Positions 24,601 to 34,245 of a DNA stretch of 64,000 nt are shown here, piece after piece. Both the position numbers and the translations under genes were made by a program. The notes below the pieces were generated by a model, which saw nothing but the letters and a program-made list of their open reading frames with translations, was not told where the DNA came from and made no database searches. Origin of the DNA: Astropecten irregularis (taxonomy: Eukaryota > Echinodermata > Asteroidea > Paxillosida > Astropectinidae); the NCBI GenBank assembly GCA_963971285.1, contig OZ020259.1, forward strand, positions 1,798,001 through 1,862,000, read 5' to 3'. Within the stretch, counting starts at the first letter, position 1. Each line of letters begins with the position of its first letter.

Positions 24601-27600
24601 CAATATTGGTCAATAACCGATGCACTTAAGATGAAATTACAGGTCACCGGCCAAAAATCCAGGAACCAGTGAGCAGCCGGTTCCCCGCTGTTTTCATTTA
24701 TAAGCATACATGTACAAGTTTGCTAAGCACACAAAAGTTCAGCAAACACTGGTCACCAGCCAAAAATCCAGTGTGATTTGTATGGTGTGCAGCCGGTTCC
24801 CAGCTATTTTCATTTAAGCATACAAAGTCTGCTAAGCACACAAAAGTTCAGCAATCACTGGTCACCAGCCAAAAATCCAGTATAATGTGTATGTGTTCAG
24901 CCGGGATTCCCTGCTATTTCCAGCTAAGCAAGTTTGCTGAGCGCGGAAACCAACCTGAAGAGGAGGAAGTACATCTCGATGAAGCAATTCTGGATGTTCT
25001 TCTGATACTGCCTCTGGAGGTTCTCACGGAAGGAGTCGTCTCGTGTGATGGACGCCGGCTGAGAGAGGGATACTATCTCATACTGGCGGGAGTGGGCCAG
25101 GTGATAGCTGAACAAGAAAGGAAAAAGAAACAAATATTTTTGTCATCATCAAACAAATAACCATAAGGGAAACTGACTGAATTTTTAAGTCATTGACAGG
25201 TGAACAAAGAAAAATTGGTGAGGGATTCGAACCAGCGACCTCCTGAACACCGTACAGGCGCTCTACCAACTGAGCTATCCAGCCCTACATTGGTGGTGTA
25301 CCCGATAGTCAATTATCTTTGTTCGTTTGGCAGTCAGAAGCCATAGAAACCACGCACTTATTGCTATATCCCAAGGATCATTTCATTGATACTCACAATG
25401 CTGCAACCTGAGAAACACTACATGGGGGATCACTAAAAGAGGATACTGCATTTTAATTGATATCATCATCAAATAACCACAAGGGAAATTGACTGAATTT
25501 TTAAGTCATTGAACGGTGAACAATTAAAAATTGACTGGAGCAAGATTCGAACCAGCGACTTAAATACAGTGCCAGAGGTCGCTGGTTTGAATCCCGCTAC
25601 AGTAAATTTTTCTTTGTTTACTTTTCAATGACTTGAAATTAATCCAGTCATGATCAGTTTCACTTGTGGTTATTTGATGAAAAAAAGAAAGAAATTAATT
25701 CAATAAAACCACAAAATTGAAAGTAGAAGCAAAATCTGGGTAAGTGAGAGACTTGAAACTTACAATCTTTTGAAGACTGCTACGCCAGCTTCTGGCAGAG
25801 ATGGAAATTGAATGGTAGGACACTTATCCACTTGACCTTTGTCAATATCAATTATAACAAGTCCCTCTATCTGTATAAATACAAATCAAATATTGTTTTT
25901 TAATAATTAGTGCTGGGCAAAATCAGGTAATTTCATATCCGGTTACTGATTGCAAAAAAAATCAGGTTAACAGTTAACTTATGTAATCACGTGCGCGATT
26001 TATGGTATATCATCTTCTTCAATGTGATCGTTGCTTTCGGAACGCTTTTTACGATGTTATAGATCAAGCATTTAGATCAAGTAATACAATGTTTTTTCTA
26101 GATCAAGTATGTGAAAAGCATGTTTCTACTTAAAAAATTGACAAAATAACTGACTGAAATTCCACAGTTTACACTTTTTGGTTTAGTGTTGAGCATGAGC
26201 CAAAGGTTCGTCCCTTTTTTTCTTTTCAGTTTCGGTTAACGGTTAGTGGAAATTTGTAACCAGATAATTAAATCAGGGTTGTTTAACCTTTAACCGGATA
26301 AAAATCCCAGTACTAGACCACCACTGAGTATTGCTCACCAATGAATATTGATTACCAATGAATATTGATTACCAATGAGTATTGATTACCAATGAATATT
26401 GATTACCAATGAATATTGATTACCAATGAGTACTGATTACCAATGAGTATTGATTACAAATGAGTATTGATTACCAATGAGTATCGATTAACAATGAGTA
26501 TTGATTACCAACGAGTATTGATTACCAATGAGTATTGATTACCAACGAGTATTGATTACCAATGAGTATTGATTACCAGTGAGTATTGATTACCAATGAA
26601 TATTGATTACCAATGAGTATTGATTACCAATGAGTATTGATTACCTGTATGAGTATTGATTACCAATAAATATTGATTACCTGTGATATTCTTTGACGAT
26701 GGACTGAGTTGCACCCCATAATGAAACATCCCGGTGCCTCAAGAAGATCCAGCAGGGATGTAGAGACAACAGGAACGTAGACAAACGGCCATTTGAAAGG
26801 CAGGATAAACACCAGAAAACACTAGAACAGGAAGCAGACAAACAAACCACTCTATAACTCCATCAATCTCAGCTTGGTTTGTTTTACGTCTCGTATTCAC
26901 GAGATAAGCCAGTGCATACTGCTTGAAACCTTGATCTCAAGAACTATGAAGCAATCTGCTGTCAATGCCCACATGAAAAAAAAACCAGCTAGTACACATC
27001 CACAGATCATCCAGGAGCCAATTTCACTATCCTCCCTGCTTAGCACAAAAATTTGCTAACCATGAAATTTCTTTTGAATAAAAAACAGGATTATAACAAC
27101 CAAACTTCCATAAGTTGTGTATCACTTGTGATTGTTATTTGGTTACGCCGTCTTTTGAGAAGACAAAATGATTTGCAACATTTGGCTTCCCATGCCAACC
27201 ACGAGCCAATGTTTGTAAATAAAAGAAAGGTCTATTGGGCAAAACATTTGTGTGCTAAGCAAATTTTTTCTGCTTTATAGCAGCTCCATGAAATTGGTCC
27301 CAGGTATCTGATCTCCAATCTAAAACCTACCTCCACGATGGGTGTGAGAAGGGCGTAGTCCTGTGAGACAAAGACAAGCCTCTGCTGGGTCAGGATACAG
27401 GTGACTATGGTCAGGACGTCCTCCACAGAGAAACAGAGGAAGGGCAGGTTGAGAGGAACATCCACGACCTGCTTCTCCGGATTATCCGGAGGCTGAACGA
27501 TGATCGGTTTCGTGATGTCTCCCAAATTGAACGACTTCAGAGCGGAACGAAACATTTGAGAGAAAACAAAGCAAGTATGTTAATTTTACAGGAATAGGGG

Positions 27601-30600
27601 TTGATTTCACGAATCCCTACGATCGATCGTAACTCGAGTTACGAAGGATTACACGTCTTCTATCAGGTGCTCCAACGTATCATAATTCCTACGATTGATA
27701 GTAAGTTACGGTGAGTTTGGTGAAATCGACCTCTGGTGTCCAAATAGAGACTCCTGGCGATGGTTTGTAAGCTGATACTTTGTTCTGAACAAGAAATGAA
27801 AGATTAGTGAAGATCGGTGAACTTTATTTTTAGCTTTTGGATAAAAAAGAACACGAAGCGGGAACTTAAGCTGAAGCCAAAGCCCAAGCCTTAGCAGATG
27901 GTTGAATAAAGCAGTGGGTTGAAAAAAGATTTTAGATTATACAGAGTACCAGTGAAGAGCTTGACAATACTTACCACACTCAATGGGCCTGCAGGAGGTA
28001 TGGGTACCATGGACAACTGTAAAGTGAAGTGCTTAAGGTTTTTTACAAATTTCTCGTTGTCTTCATACACTGTTGGTATTAATCTGAAAATGCAGGAGAA
28101 ATAATGGGAGAAAGCTCTATCAATCGGGCTCCAGTTAATGGCTTGCGCCAAATAATCAGTGTCTAATGTATCTGCAATAGCGGGCCTTTTCCGAACCTTG
28201 GCTCCGGCTCAGGCTCCGACTTCGTTTCTGTCATCCATATGCTGAAAATATAGGTTGTGGTTTTTCATTGAAGCTGAAGCTCCGTTTTGTTTTTCAAACA
28301 AGAGAATCTATTCCTGAACCGCAGCCAAAAACCTCTATTTTGATACCAGCTGGAGCTGGATCCTAAGCCGGAGCCTGAACATGAGCTGGAGCCTGAGTCG
28401 GAGCCTGAGCCAGAGATAACATTTGAAAAAGGCCCCAAGGAAGCCCCACTCCCGGGGTAGATATCATTTACTTCTGTACTTACGATGACAGGCACTGCTT
28501 CAAGACGAGGAAGTAAGGCTGGGATGAGATGGCACAGATACAGGAGGGAACCCAGCACTGGTTCGTATTCTTGGGGTCTACCCCGCTGCCGTCTTCGTGC
28601 AGTTCAAGCTTGCTGCCAGACGTCTGTATAAAACAACGAAAGAGTCGGGCCCATCTGCCGTTAGCCATTCATGGAATATACCGTACTCATATACATCATT
28701 CCACCCAGTTGTGGCACGATTTGTGACGTTGTCCCTACATCAGTGTCCTCACATTCATCATCCCTTTACTTGATGGTGCACATTCACTGTCCTTCAAATA
28801 AGAATGAAGTCAATCTGCTCCTTGAACAGTGTGATATGTAATTCAGAAGTCTCAGTAAAAGATAATACATGGTGCGAGTTCACTGATGTAACAAGAACGG
28901 CGTCACAAATTGTGCCCCGACTTTCTAGCCAGCCTCCAGATTAGAAAACCATAAATACATAGTAGCCGGAGCAGGAATTCTCACAATTTTTTTAAAGCAC
29001 TCTACAACTGAGCTATCCAGCCCTACGTTGGTGGTGTCCCAAATAGTCAATTATCTTAGTTCATTTGGCAGTCAGAAGCCATGAAACCACGCACACACCG
29101 CCACATCCCAGGGATCATTTCATGGATACACACAACAACGTTGCAACCTGAGAACGGTACATAGGGGATCACTCAAAGAGGATACTGCTTTTTAATTTCA
29201 ATGACTTTAATTTCAGTGAGTTTCCCTTGTGGTTATTTGATGATTATAATTTTTTTAAGATTAGACCTTTCCCAATGGATTAGGTGCACTGATTAATACT
29301 TTACACACAGAACTTCAACACATTAACGATAGGGTAAACCTGAATTTAACCTTGGCATTACCATATCAAGTCGGTATTTTCGGTGGAAGGTGAGGCAGGT
29401 GGCGTAGGATCGGCTGCCGCTGATGCTAGTAAGAACCAGATACTGGAAGGATTCCGGCTGCTGACTCGTCCGCAAAAAAGCTTCGCCTGAGAACCAAAAC
29501 GACAAAAGACACTGCTGAAGTTCTGAACTGATGAACTCAAAGAGAAGGGACAGATAAAAACCTCATCCCTTACAACAGGCACTCACTGGGAAAGCACAGG
29601 GTTGGCAGAGCAGCTATCATCTCCTGATTGTGAGGGTAGATGGCGGGCCGAGGCTTGAGGGACACCCTCCGCGACGTGCCTCGCTTCAAGGGAGGAGGGT
29701 TCTTCCGCAAGCCCTTGGGCTGCACCTTCAGGCTGACGGGAGGATAGGCAAGGTCGGTGGGAGTCTTGGAGTTGGGGAAGTAGGCCATCTGGTTGTTGAT
29801 GACGCCCAGGATTTGAGGCTCAAGCGGGACGGAGAAGAGGCTAGGAGACGTGCTGGTCTCGTTGGCCTGTGTGAATCAAAATCAGATACAGAACAACTTG
29901 AGTTTCATAGGAATTCTGAAAAGAGAAGTGTGCTTTGTGAGCCACGCATTACTCATAAAATTGTTGCTGAACATTATGATTCAGAATGCAAGTCATACTC
30001 AGGCTCAGGCAGATCTCATGGGTTGATGTGGCTGGCTGCCAAAGGGCAAAACGCCTGCTACTCGATCACGTGTAGCACCATCCTTCATAATTCATATTGT
30101 AATTACTAGGCACCTCTGGAAAACAGTGTTTCACTGAGAGGTCACCCCAGGGTAAACAAGAAGTAAATAAATAAATATATAAACGATGACGTACCTGCGC
30201 TTTCCTCGCCGTTCGTACGCCCGTGTCATGATCCAGTCCGACCAAGACAAGCATGTCCAGGAGACAGTTGGGCAGCTTGGCCAGAGAACTGTCCGACATG
30301 CTCATTCTGTGCAGTAAAGATGCAAAGGAGAAAACGCAAATGATATTCCAAAGGAAAGACTGGTTTGAAGTGCCGAGCTAGGTCAACATGTACCCAAACG
30401 CCAAGAGAGAAAGGGCCCAGTTCTATTCCTCTGTTTACCATAGAATTCTGCACTTCCGTTCCTCCTTTTTCTACACTGACAAGGAAGGTGCTGAATTCCA
30501 AGACAGGGTCACTTGGGATAAAATGCTTAAGAAACTAATTAAATTGTATCATTCAGTCAGGGCTTGAAATATCCACTAGACCGTGGACCGAGTCTAGTGA

Positions 30601-32133
30601 TTTCAGTGTTGCGCTAGTTAAGTGTGTACTGCACTAGTCCGGCTGTCTTTGTTTTCCTTGCACAAATAGTTCTGTTCCTAATGATTTTTGACACAATAAT
30701 GCAAACAATTATGATTTTCCTATGTACATGAACGTCACAGGTCTAGTAAAAATAGTTCAGGTGTAGTAAAATGCTTATAGTTACTGAAATAGCAAACGAA
30801 ACCGTAGTGTTTAAACAACTTTTTTATTTGAAAGGACGTAAACAACTTTAAAAAGGTACATGTACATGTAGTCGATGCTGCTTAGCTTTATGACACACTT
30901 GAAACATGAGGTTCAATGTTCACCTCTCACAGCATGGGGTCAGGGGCTCCCTTAAGGAGGGCAATCAACAATTCAAACATGTTGAAAAAAGAACCTGCTT
31001 TATATTATAAACTCAATCTGATAAGGTAAATAGCAGTTTTTCTGATTATGCTGAAGGAGGGCACATGTACGTACTTGTGGCCCAGCATATGACAGCAATA
31101 AGAGCAAAGGTTGCTAATCATTTCATTTTATTTCTACTACCACGGATGTGTATGCATAATCAATGAGAGGTTAAAGGTCAACAGAACAAAGCCAAGATCA
31201 ATATTACACAGTAAACAGAGATCTGCATGGGTGTACTGTGTGATTTCATCATGATCATAGCACTGGGTTTGGGGTAAATTCTGAATTATAAACTTGTATC
31301 AAGTAAAATCATAGAAGCCCAGAAGCTTCTAAGTTTGTATGCATTAACACTAACCAACCTGCATACCACAATTTACCACAAATGTTTGTAAATGCACATG
31401 TGGTATCCTGAAAACCGCATGACACCTGTGTCGCAGCTAGTATGAATGCAATAATTTAAGAAAAAATTTGCAAACTGTATATAAGTCAAAAGCAGGGCTT
31501 GAAATAGTACTAGCCTGGCGTACAATGTCTAGCAAAAACAACTCCAGGCTAACTAGACTCATTTCCTTGGTTGCCTGTTGGGCTAGTAAAAAAGAAAAGA
31601 ACCTAAGTGTTAAAAATTAAGGTATGGATCAACATATGTACGGGCTAGTAACAATCTTAATGCGGTAGTAAAATCTGAGGTAAAATGGCCCGATGAGCTC
31701 GCCAGGAAAATAAAAGTTAGCGCAGGGCCTGAACATGATGTCTAATATGTTTTTATACATGTATTTATAAACAGAAGTGTGGTATCCTGAATACCGTAGT
31801 CAACTGTAAACTTGAGGTTTTGATTTTGGGTTTTGAGTAATCTAGCTCGTACCTGTGTCTTAATCTGGGCACCGGGGGCCTAGTGCTGGGCTTTCCCGCT
31901 TTGAGTGACAGCGATCTCTTCCCTTCAGCTCCTCCTCCTCTTCCTCCTACGGACTGGAAAACGTCACTCTTCTCCTGGTCCAGATTGGTGCAACTTCGTG
32001 ACATCCATTCTGTGTCATCACTACCATGGGCTGGGTGGAAGTACTCAGTCAGATGATCCGCTGCCACACATCCGTCAGATAGAGTCCCATCTGGTGTAGT
32101 GTCGGCCTTTAAATAATACACTGATTTGGACAT
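15671..32133 (-). CDS. DENND3: DENN domain-containing protein 3 (Rab12 GEF with WD40 tail)
   Basis: Complete gene, 27 coding exons, 1,341 aa (human about 1,200). Plus-strand exon coordinates, 5' to 3' of the gene: 31853-32133, 30195-30306, 29587-29866, 29362-29486, 28484-28623, 27975-28083, 27331-27534, 26681-26821, 25764-25870, 24955-25107, 24417-24513, 23728-23846, 23105-23229, 22690-22739, 22444-22580, 21475-21644, 21028-21162, 20654-20834, 19543-19676, 19188-19408, 18842-18986, 18157-18290, 17264-17415, 17026-17168, 16301-16419, 15980-16102, 15671-15859. All phases agree. Order: Ser/Gly-rich N-terminus; uDENN (LPTLCFP, GSRSYATCLTFHRKYR); cDENN (QQRLVFVSQDYALLTPIVE, LPFKWPFVYVPVVS, LLDLLEAPGCFIMG); dDENN (NIQNCFIEMYFLLF); linker with a PH-like GRLVMTDKRLFFLTEG stretch; C-terminal WD40 repeats (LWCAMGSGMVKVYD, QVWAGSFDTTIYIID, LWAGCGRRGELVSWD, LWVASKQGKIHLF). 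In mammals DENND3 activates Rab12 in endosome and autophagy traffic. Weak donors (GTTGGT, GTTGGA) follow the 24955 and 20654 exons. Start: first ATG of the exon, whose acceptor may be at 32152. Confidence 0.94.
16150..16212. repeat. R7 fragment
   Basis: AGAGTTAGGAGGGCC and TTTCGATCCTAGCAGGA: one arm of the R7 family, in a DENND3 intron. Confidence 0.55.
16460..16545. repeat. Short GTGGT palindromic repeat
   Basis: CTGTGGTGTCTTGAATACC and TACCACAATACACCACAG, then GTGTGGTAAAC. Similar short stretches occur at 31370-31430 and 38640-38740. A small repeat in a DENND3 intron. Confidence 0.5.
16633..16952. repeat. R4 element
   Basis: Begins AGGTACAGTACAGGATTGG, contains CAGAAATGTTCACAGATTT and TTCTGTCTGAAATGATG, and ends TACCAATCATGTATTATACC, so the ends are weakly inverted. 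Lies in a DENND3 intron. Confidence 0.75.
17570..17775. repeat. Full-length R7 element with inverted ends
   Basis: Ends GCCTTTGAGAAAGATCCTG and CAGGATCTTTTTCAAAGGC are inverted copies around about 170 bp. This is the clearest copy of the family, in a DENND3 intron. Confidence 0.8.
17965..18132 (-). repeat. R1 element, 5'-truncated
   Basis: Has inverted box A (CCCAACTGAGCTACC), AGTCAATTATCTTTG and the right terminal repeat CAGTTTCCCTTGTGGTT. It sits about 25 bp from the DENND3 exon at 18157-18290, on its donor side. Confidence 0.8.
18402..18506. repeat. Partial R2 element
   Basis: GGGGCCAATTTCACGGCCC, GCTTAGCACAAAAATTTGC and ACAACCAAATTTCCATG: the left half only. Confidence 0.75.
19990..20465 (-). 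repeat. 141-bp tandem repeat, open on the DENND3 sense strand
   Basis: GAACCACAGAAGGACTAGC starts at 20101, 20242 and 20383, an exact 141-bp period, with a partial fourth copy at the left end. Because 141 is 47 codons, one minus-strand frame stays open for about 135 residues with a Ser/Thr-rich repeat (QPTETSTAALYVTASPSVVQ). In the leftmost copy one base differs (TCTAGATG for TCTACATG) and makes a stop. It lies in the intron between the 20654 and 19543 exons, whose junction GRLVMTDK/RLFFLTEG reads well without it, so I treat it as intronic. Confidence 0.9.
20505..20556. repeat. R3 fragment
   Basis: GTTTATCCTTCGTGATTCG, then GGGGCTTTGTGAAATCGACC: the right end of the R3 family, adjoining the 141-bp array. 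Confidence 0.6.
20935..20990 (+). repeat. R1 fragment
   Basis: AGGAGGTTGCTGATTTGAA, then TCCCGCTTCAGTCAATTTTT: a box-B region and right arm of R1. Confidence 0.6.
21236..21408 (+). repeat. R1 element, 3'-truncated
   Basis: AATCAAATAACCACAAGGG at the start, GGTAGCTCAGTTGGTAAGAG (box A) and CTGGTTCGACTCCCGC (box B). In a DENND3 intron. Confidence 0.8.
21826..22097. repeat. R2 element
   Basis: Starts near CCAATTTTACGGCCCTGC and ends CTCCATGAAATCAGCCCC, with the usual GGCTGTTGTTCGC and GGTTTGTTATAAC core. About 20 bp with CTACAAACTGTAGCTC is inserted relative to other copies. Confidence 0.8.
22935..23085. repeat. Inverted repeat with TCTCGTGAGACTC arms
   Basis: CTTCTCGTGAGACTC and GAGTCTCACGAGAA face each other about 65 bp apart, in a DENND3 intron just outside the 23105-23229 exon. 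Confidence 0.65.
23353..23715. repeat. Full-length R4 element
   Basis: About 360 bp with inverted ends AAGGTACTATTAAATACTTT and ACCAAAGTATGATATTACC. The body has CAGAAATCTCCACAG, ATGGTAGAAACATG, TTTTTCTGCCTAAAATGC, AAGTGGGCACCGTATGGGAC and GCCCATGAATCTGCATTTC. It ends about 13 bp from the 23728 exon of DENND3. Confidence 0.85.
23905..24390 (-). mobile_element. 3' end of a non-LTR retrotransposon (LINE) pol gene plus tail
   Basis: Minus-strand ORF 24019-24387 (122 codons) ends in FADPRIWNNFPLDIRS, CLTVGSFKKKLKTHLF, the usual C-terminus of CR1/L2/RTE-like reverse transcriptases. Its 3' side (minus strand) has AAGGGCGCTATATAAGAA and an ATT-rich microsatellite tail at 23870-23910, typical of LINE 3' ends. 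It is a 5'-truncated insertion in a DENND3 intron, on the same strand as the gene. The clade is not certain. Confidence 0.7.
24640..24930. repeat. Tandem repeat of about 107 bp, 2.6 copies
   Basis: GGTCACCGGCCAAAAATCC at about 24643 recurs as GGTCACCAGCCAAAAATCC near 24750 and 24857; each copy also has GCAGCCGGTTCC and CTAAGCACACAAAAGTTCAG. It adjoins the weak donor of the 24955-25107 exon. Confidence 0.85.
25145..25463 (-). repeat. Near-complete R1 element
   Basis: Left end AAATAACCATAAGGGAAACTG; inverted box B GGGATTCGAACCAGCG; inverted box A CCAACTGAGCTATCC; body with AGTCAATTATCTTTG, AAGGATCATTTC, GCTGCAACCTGAGAA and GAGGATACTGC. It abuts another R1 copy at 25465. Confidence 0.85.
25465..25680. 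repeat. R1 fold-back copy (near-palindrome)
   Basis: ATCAAATAACCACAAGGG at the left and CTTGTGGTTATTTGATGA at the right; AAGATTCGAACCAGCGAC and GTCGCTGGTTTGAATCC near the centre. Both arms carry a box B in opposite orientation and the body is deleted, so about 210 bp is one imperfect hairpin. Confidence 0.85.
25908..26313 (+). repeat. TIR element, family R6 (AGTGCTGGG ends)
   Basis: AGTGCTGGGCAAAATCAGG at the left and AAAAATCCCAGTACT at the right; TTTCATATCCGGTTACTG, TTTAACCGGATAAA, and a central GTGCGCGATTTATGG. It matches the copy at 33308-33728 in opposite orientation. Confidence 0.85.
26326..26680. repeat. 17-bp minisatellite abutting a DENND3 splice donor
   Basis: About 21 copies of GATTACCAATGAGTATT (variants GAATATT, AACGAGTATT). 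On the gene's (minus) strand each unit begins GTAATCAATA, the same sequence as the donor of the 26681-26821 exon (CAG/GTAATCAATA). Confidence 0.93.
27013..27302. repeat. R2 element
   Basis: GGAGCCAATTTCACTATCC at the left and ATGAAATTGGTCCCAG at the right, with GCTTAGCACAAAAATTTGC and a ~40-bp internal insertion. It ends just outside the 27331 exon. Confidence 0.8.
27596..27737. repeat. R3 element
   Basis: GGGGTTGATTTCACGAATCC at the left and TTTGGTGAAATCGACC at the right, with inverted internal blocks (ACGATCGATCGTAAC). Confidence 0.8.
28178..28432. repeat. R5 element
   Basis: GGGCCTTTTCCGAACCTTGG and GGCTCAGGCTCCGAC at the left; GAGTCGGAGCCTGAGCC and GAAAAAGGCCCC at the right. Same body as the 14952 copy. 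Confidence 0.8.
28992..29245 (-). repeat. R1 element with complete right end
   Basis: Inverted box A (CAACTGAGCTATCC), body AGTCAATTATCTTAG, GGGATCATTTCATGG, TTGCAACCTGAGAA and GAGGATACTGC, then the right arm TCAATGACTTTAATTTCAG and TTTCCCTTGTGGTTATTTG. The left arm is missing. Confidence 0.8.
30556..30780. repeat. Dispersed repeat, family R10
   Basis: CAGGGCTTGAAATATCCAC, GCGCTAGTTAAG and CTAGTAAAAATAG resemble the block at 31494-31725. Between DENND3 exons 1 and 2. Confidence 0.45.
31494..31725. repeat. Dispersed repeat, family R10
   Basis: AGGGCTTGAAATAGTACTAG, TCTAGCAAAAACAAC, GGGCTAGTAAAAAAG and CGGTAGTAAAATC. Similar to 30556-30780, borders uncertain. Confidence 0.45.
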
Positions 32134-32284
32134 TGTCCCGGCGGCGGCTCACTGTTGTTCAACCAAATAAAAAAAGTTCAATCAGGTGTAATGTCAACAA
32201 GAAGTAGTGGTACAAACGCTTACAAGGGCCTCACGTGACTGCTACGCCATCTCCCATTGTGCAGGAAATGGTTTGTGACCGTCA

Positions 32285-32990
32285 TTAAAGGTTATATGAT
32301 ACTTTGTTTTTGTCAAAGAAATGCAGATTCATTGGCAAAATTATCAAGACAGATATATGCAAACAATAAAAATCATCTGTGAAATTTCCAGTCCTATATG
32401 GAGCCCGCTTTTTTAAGAAAAAAAAAGTCAAAAACACCTACGGTATTTTTAAATCTTTTTAACAGGATTTTTGACCTTCCGAAAATCAAAATAATTGGTT
32501 AATTGATTTTCCTCTTTTCTGGATAAATACAGCATTTGAGGAAGAAATTAAATGATATGTTTCTACCATAAGCAGACAAGCAGCCAGGGTTCTAGCCAGA
32601 CCAATTTTAGTGGTGGGCTCTAGAAATGAAGTTGAGCCCTAGTCCGCTACATGTACAGATATACGGTAGGCCTACGCTAAAAATTGGAAATTATATCGTC
32701 TTGTAAACATTGAGAATCAGTGCTTCACATTTCAAAACACAGAAAAGAGTGAACTTTTTTCAGGAATGTGATCAAAATTCACGATATTGGCAATACTTTT
32801 ATTCACTCTGCGGAAATTTGTGCTGGGCGGCAGAGTTTATTTCAGACCTATGTTCCGGGCGCAAATTTCCAGTGCCGGGCTGGCCCGCCCAGTGCCGCCC
32901 ACCGTGGCTAGAACCCTGTAAGCAGCCATCTTTATACCAGCATGTTATAGGGTAAATCTGTGGAGACATTATGATTTTCCAATGAAAGTG
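32285..32990. repeat. R4 element interrupted by a younger insertion
   Basis: R4 blocks (TCAAAGAAATGCAGATTC, GTTTCTACCAT) run to 32584 and resume after 32918 with CAGCATGTTATAGGG and AAATCTGTGGAGACA. Confidence 0.75.
32585..32918. mobile_element. hAT-type MITE nested in an R4 element
   Basis: Inverted ends CAGGGTTCTAGCCA and TGGCTAGAACCCTG bound 334 bp without a transposase ORF. The flanking 8-mers are CAAGCAGC (32577-32584) and TAAGCAGC (32919-32926), 7 of 8 identical: the 8-bp target-site duplication and CAGGG terminus are typical of hAT elements. Confidence 0.85.
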
Positions 32991-33307
32991 CCCCTTGCAA
33001 TAGAAAATTGGCCTTGCCCTCACCAAACCTTATTTCCAGCCCTAGGATTGCAATGTTAAGTCCTCTTAATTCTGACGTGCTTATTTAAGCATACAATAAA
33101 ATAGGCCATTAGAGGTTACTGTGTATTGCAATCAGGAAATTACTAAAGCTCCCGCTTCCTTAGTGGATGTGTGATGTACAATCATGATAAAATAAATGGG
33201 GCAGACCGGATATTTACTGAAAAAATGCTTGAACTTCCTGTATTGGTCATGTTGGTAGGCCTAAAAGTTCAATATAATACAGGCTCAGTTACTGTGAACA
33301 AAGGTAG

Positions 33308-33728
33308 TCTGGTAGTGCTGGGATTTTTATCCGTTTATAGATTAACCGACCCGGATTTAATTATACGGTTACAAATTTCCACCAACTGTTAACCGAAACT
33401 GAAAGGAAAAAAAAGGACTAGCGTTTGGCTCACGCTCAACAACCCATAAGAGTAAACTGTAGAATTTCAGTCAGTTATTTTGTCAATTTTGCCAAGTAGA
33501 AAAAGAAAGTATATCACATACTTGATCTAATTAGAAACATTGTATGTAGTTGATCTAAATGCTTGATCTAAAAAATAACATCGTGAAAAAGCATTCCGAA
33601 AGCGACAATCACATTGAAGAAGGCGTATAAATCGCGCACGTTGTGCGCGTCATTAAATAAACTGTTCACCTGGGATTTTTGCAATCAGTAACCGGATATG
33701 AAATTACCCGATTTTGCCCAACACTAAA
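33308..33728 (-). repeat. R6 element, inverted relative to 25908
   Basis: AGTGCTGGGATTTTTATCCG at the left and GGATATGAAATTACCCG, ATTTTGCCCAACACT at the right; the centre has TTGTGCGCGTCATT. Confidence 0.85.
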
Positions 33729-33821
33729 CAAAGGTAGCACGGATGTATACACGTATGTACAAAACTACAAAAGCACAGACTTAATAAGTTTCACTTTCAA
33801 ATAACTAGCACTATTGTAAAA

Positions 33822-33890
33822 AATGCTTAGAGTTACGGGGGCCTGAAATTTTTATCCTAGCAGGGTCTTTCTCAGAGGCTCGTACAAGTA
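33822..33890. repeat. R7 fragment
   Basis: TTAGAGTTACGGGGGCCTG and TCCTAGCAGGGTCTTTCTC. Confidence 0.55.
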
Positions 33891-34019
33891 CATGTAATAT
33901 GCTTAAAAGAAAATTCTCTTTCAAATATAAAAACATCCTGCATTGCAGGACAGGGCAAACTATTCTGTTCAATGTTAATTGTGGGTTTCCCCGGCCTGAA
34001 TCAGCAGGCCTTGACATCA

Positions 34020-34245
34020 AATCATAAAACAATTTTGATCTTTTAATGATAAAAAATAACGGAGAAAAGATTGTAAAAAATATCATACTGTGGGCATTTT
34101 TCACTGTTCTCTAAAAAAGTGGACACCGTATGGGACTGAAAATTCCAAAGATGGCTGTTACTGTATTTTCCTTGATGTTTTTGCTCATGAATCTGAGTTT
34201 CTTTGACAATACCAAAGTATGATATTATTACCTTATGTGATGAAT
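34020..34245. repeat. Partial R4 element
   Basis: GTGGACACCGTATGGGAC, GCTCATGAATCTGAG and ACCAAAGTATGATATT: the right half. Confidence 0.75.

Noticed and set aside
26326..26680. A CRISPR-like array of 17-bp repeats
   Set aside because: There are no unique spacers; it is a head-to-tail minisatellite in an animal gene.
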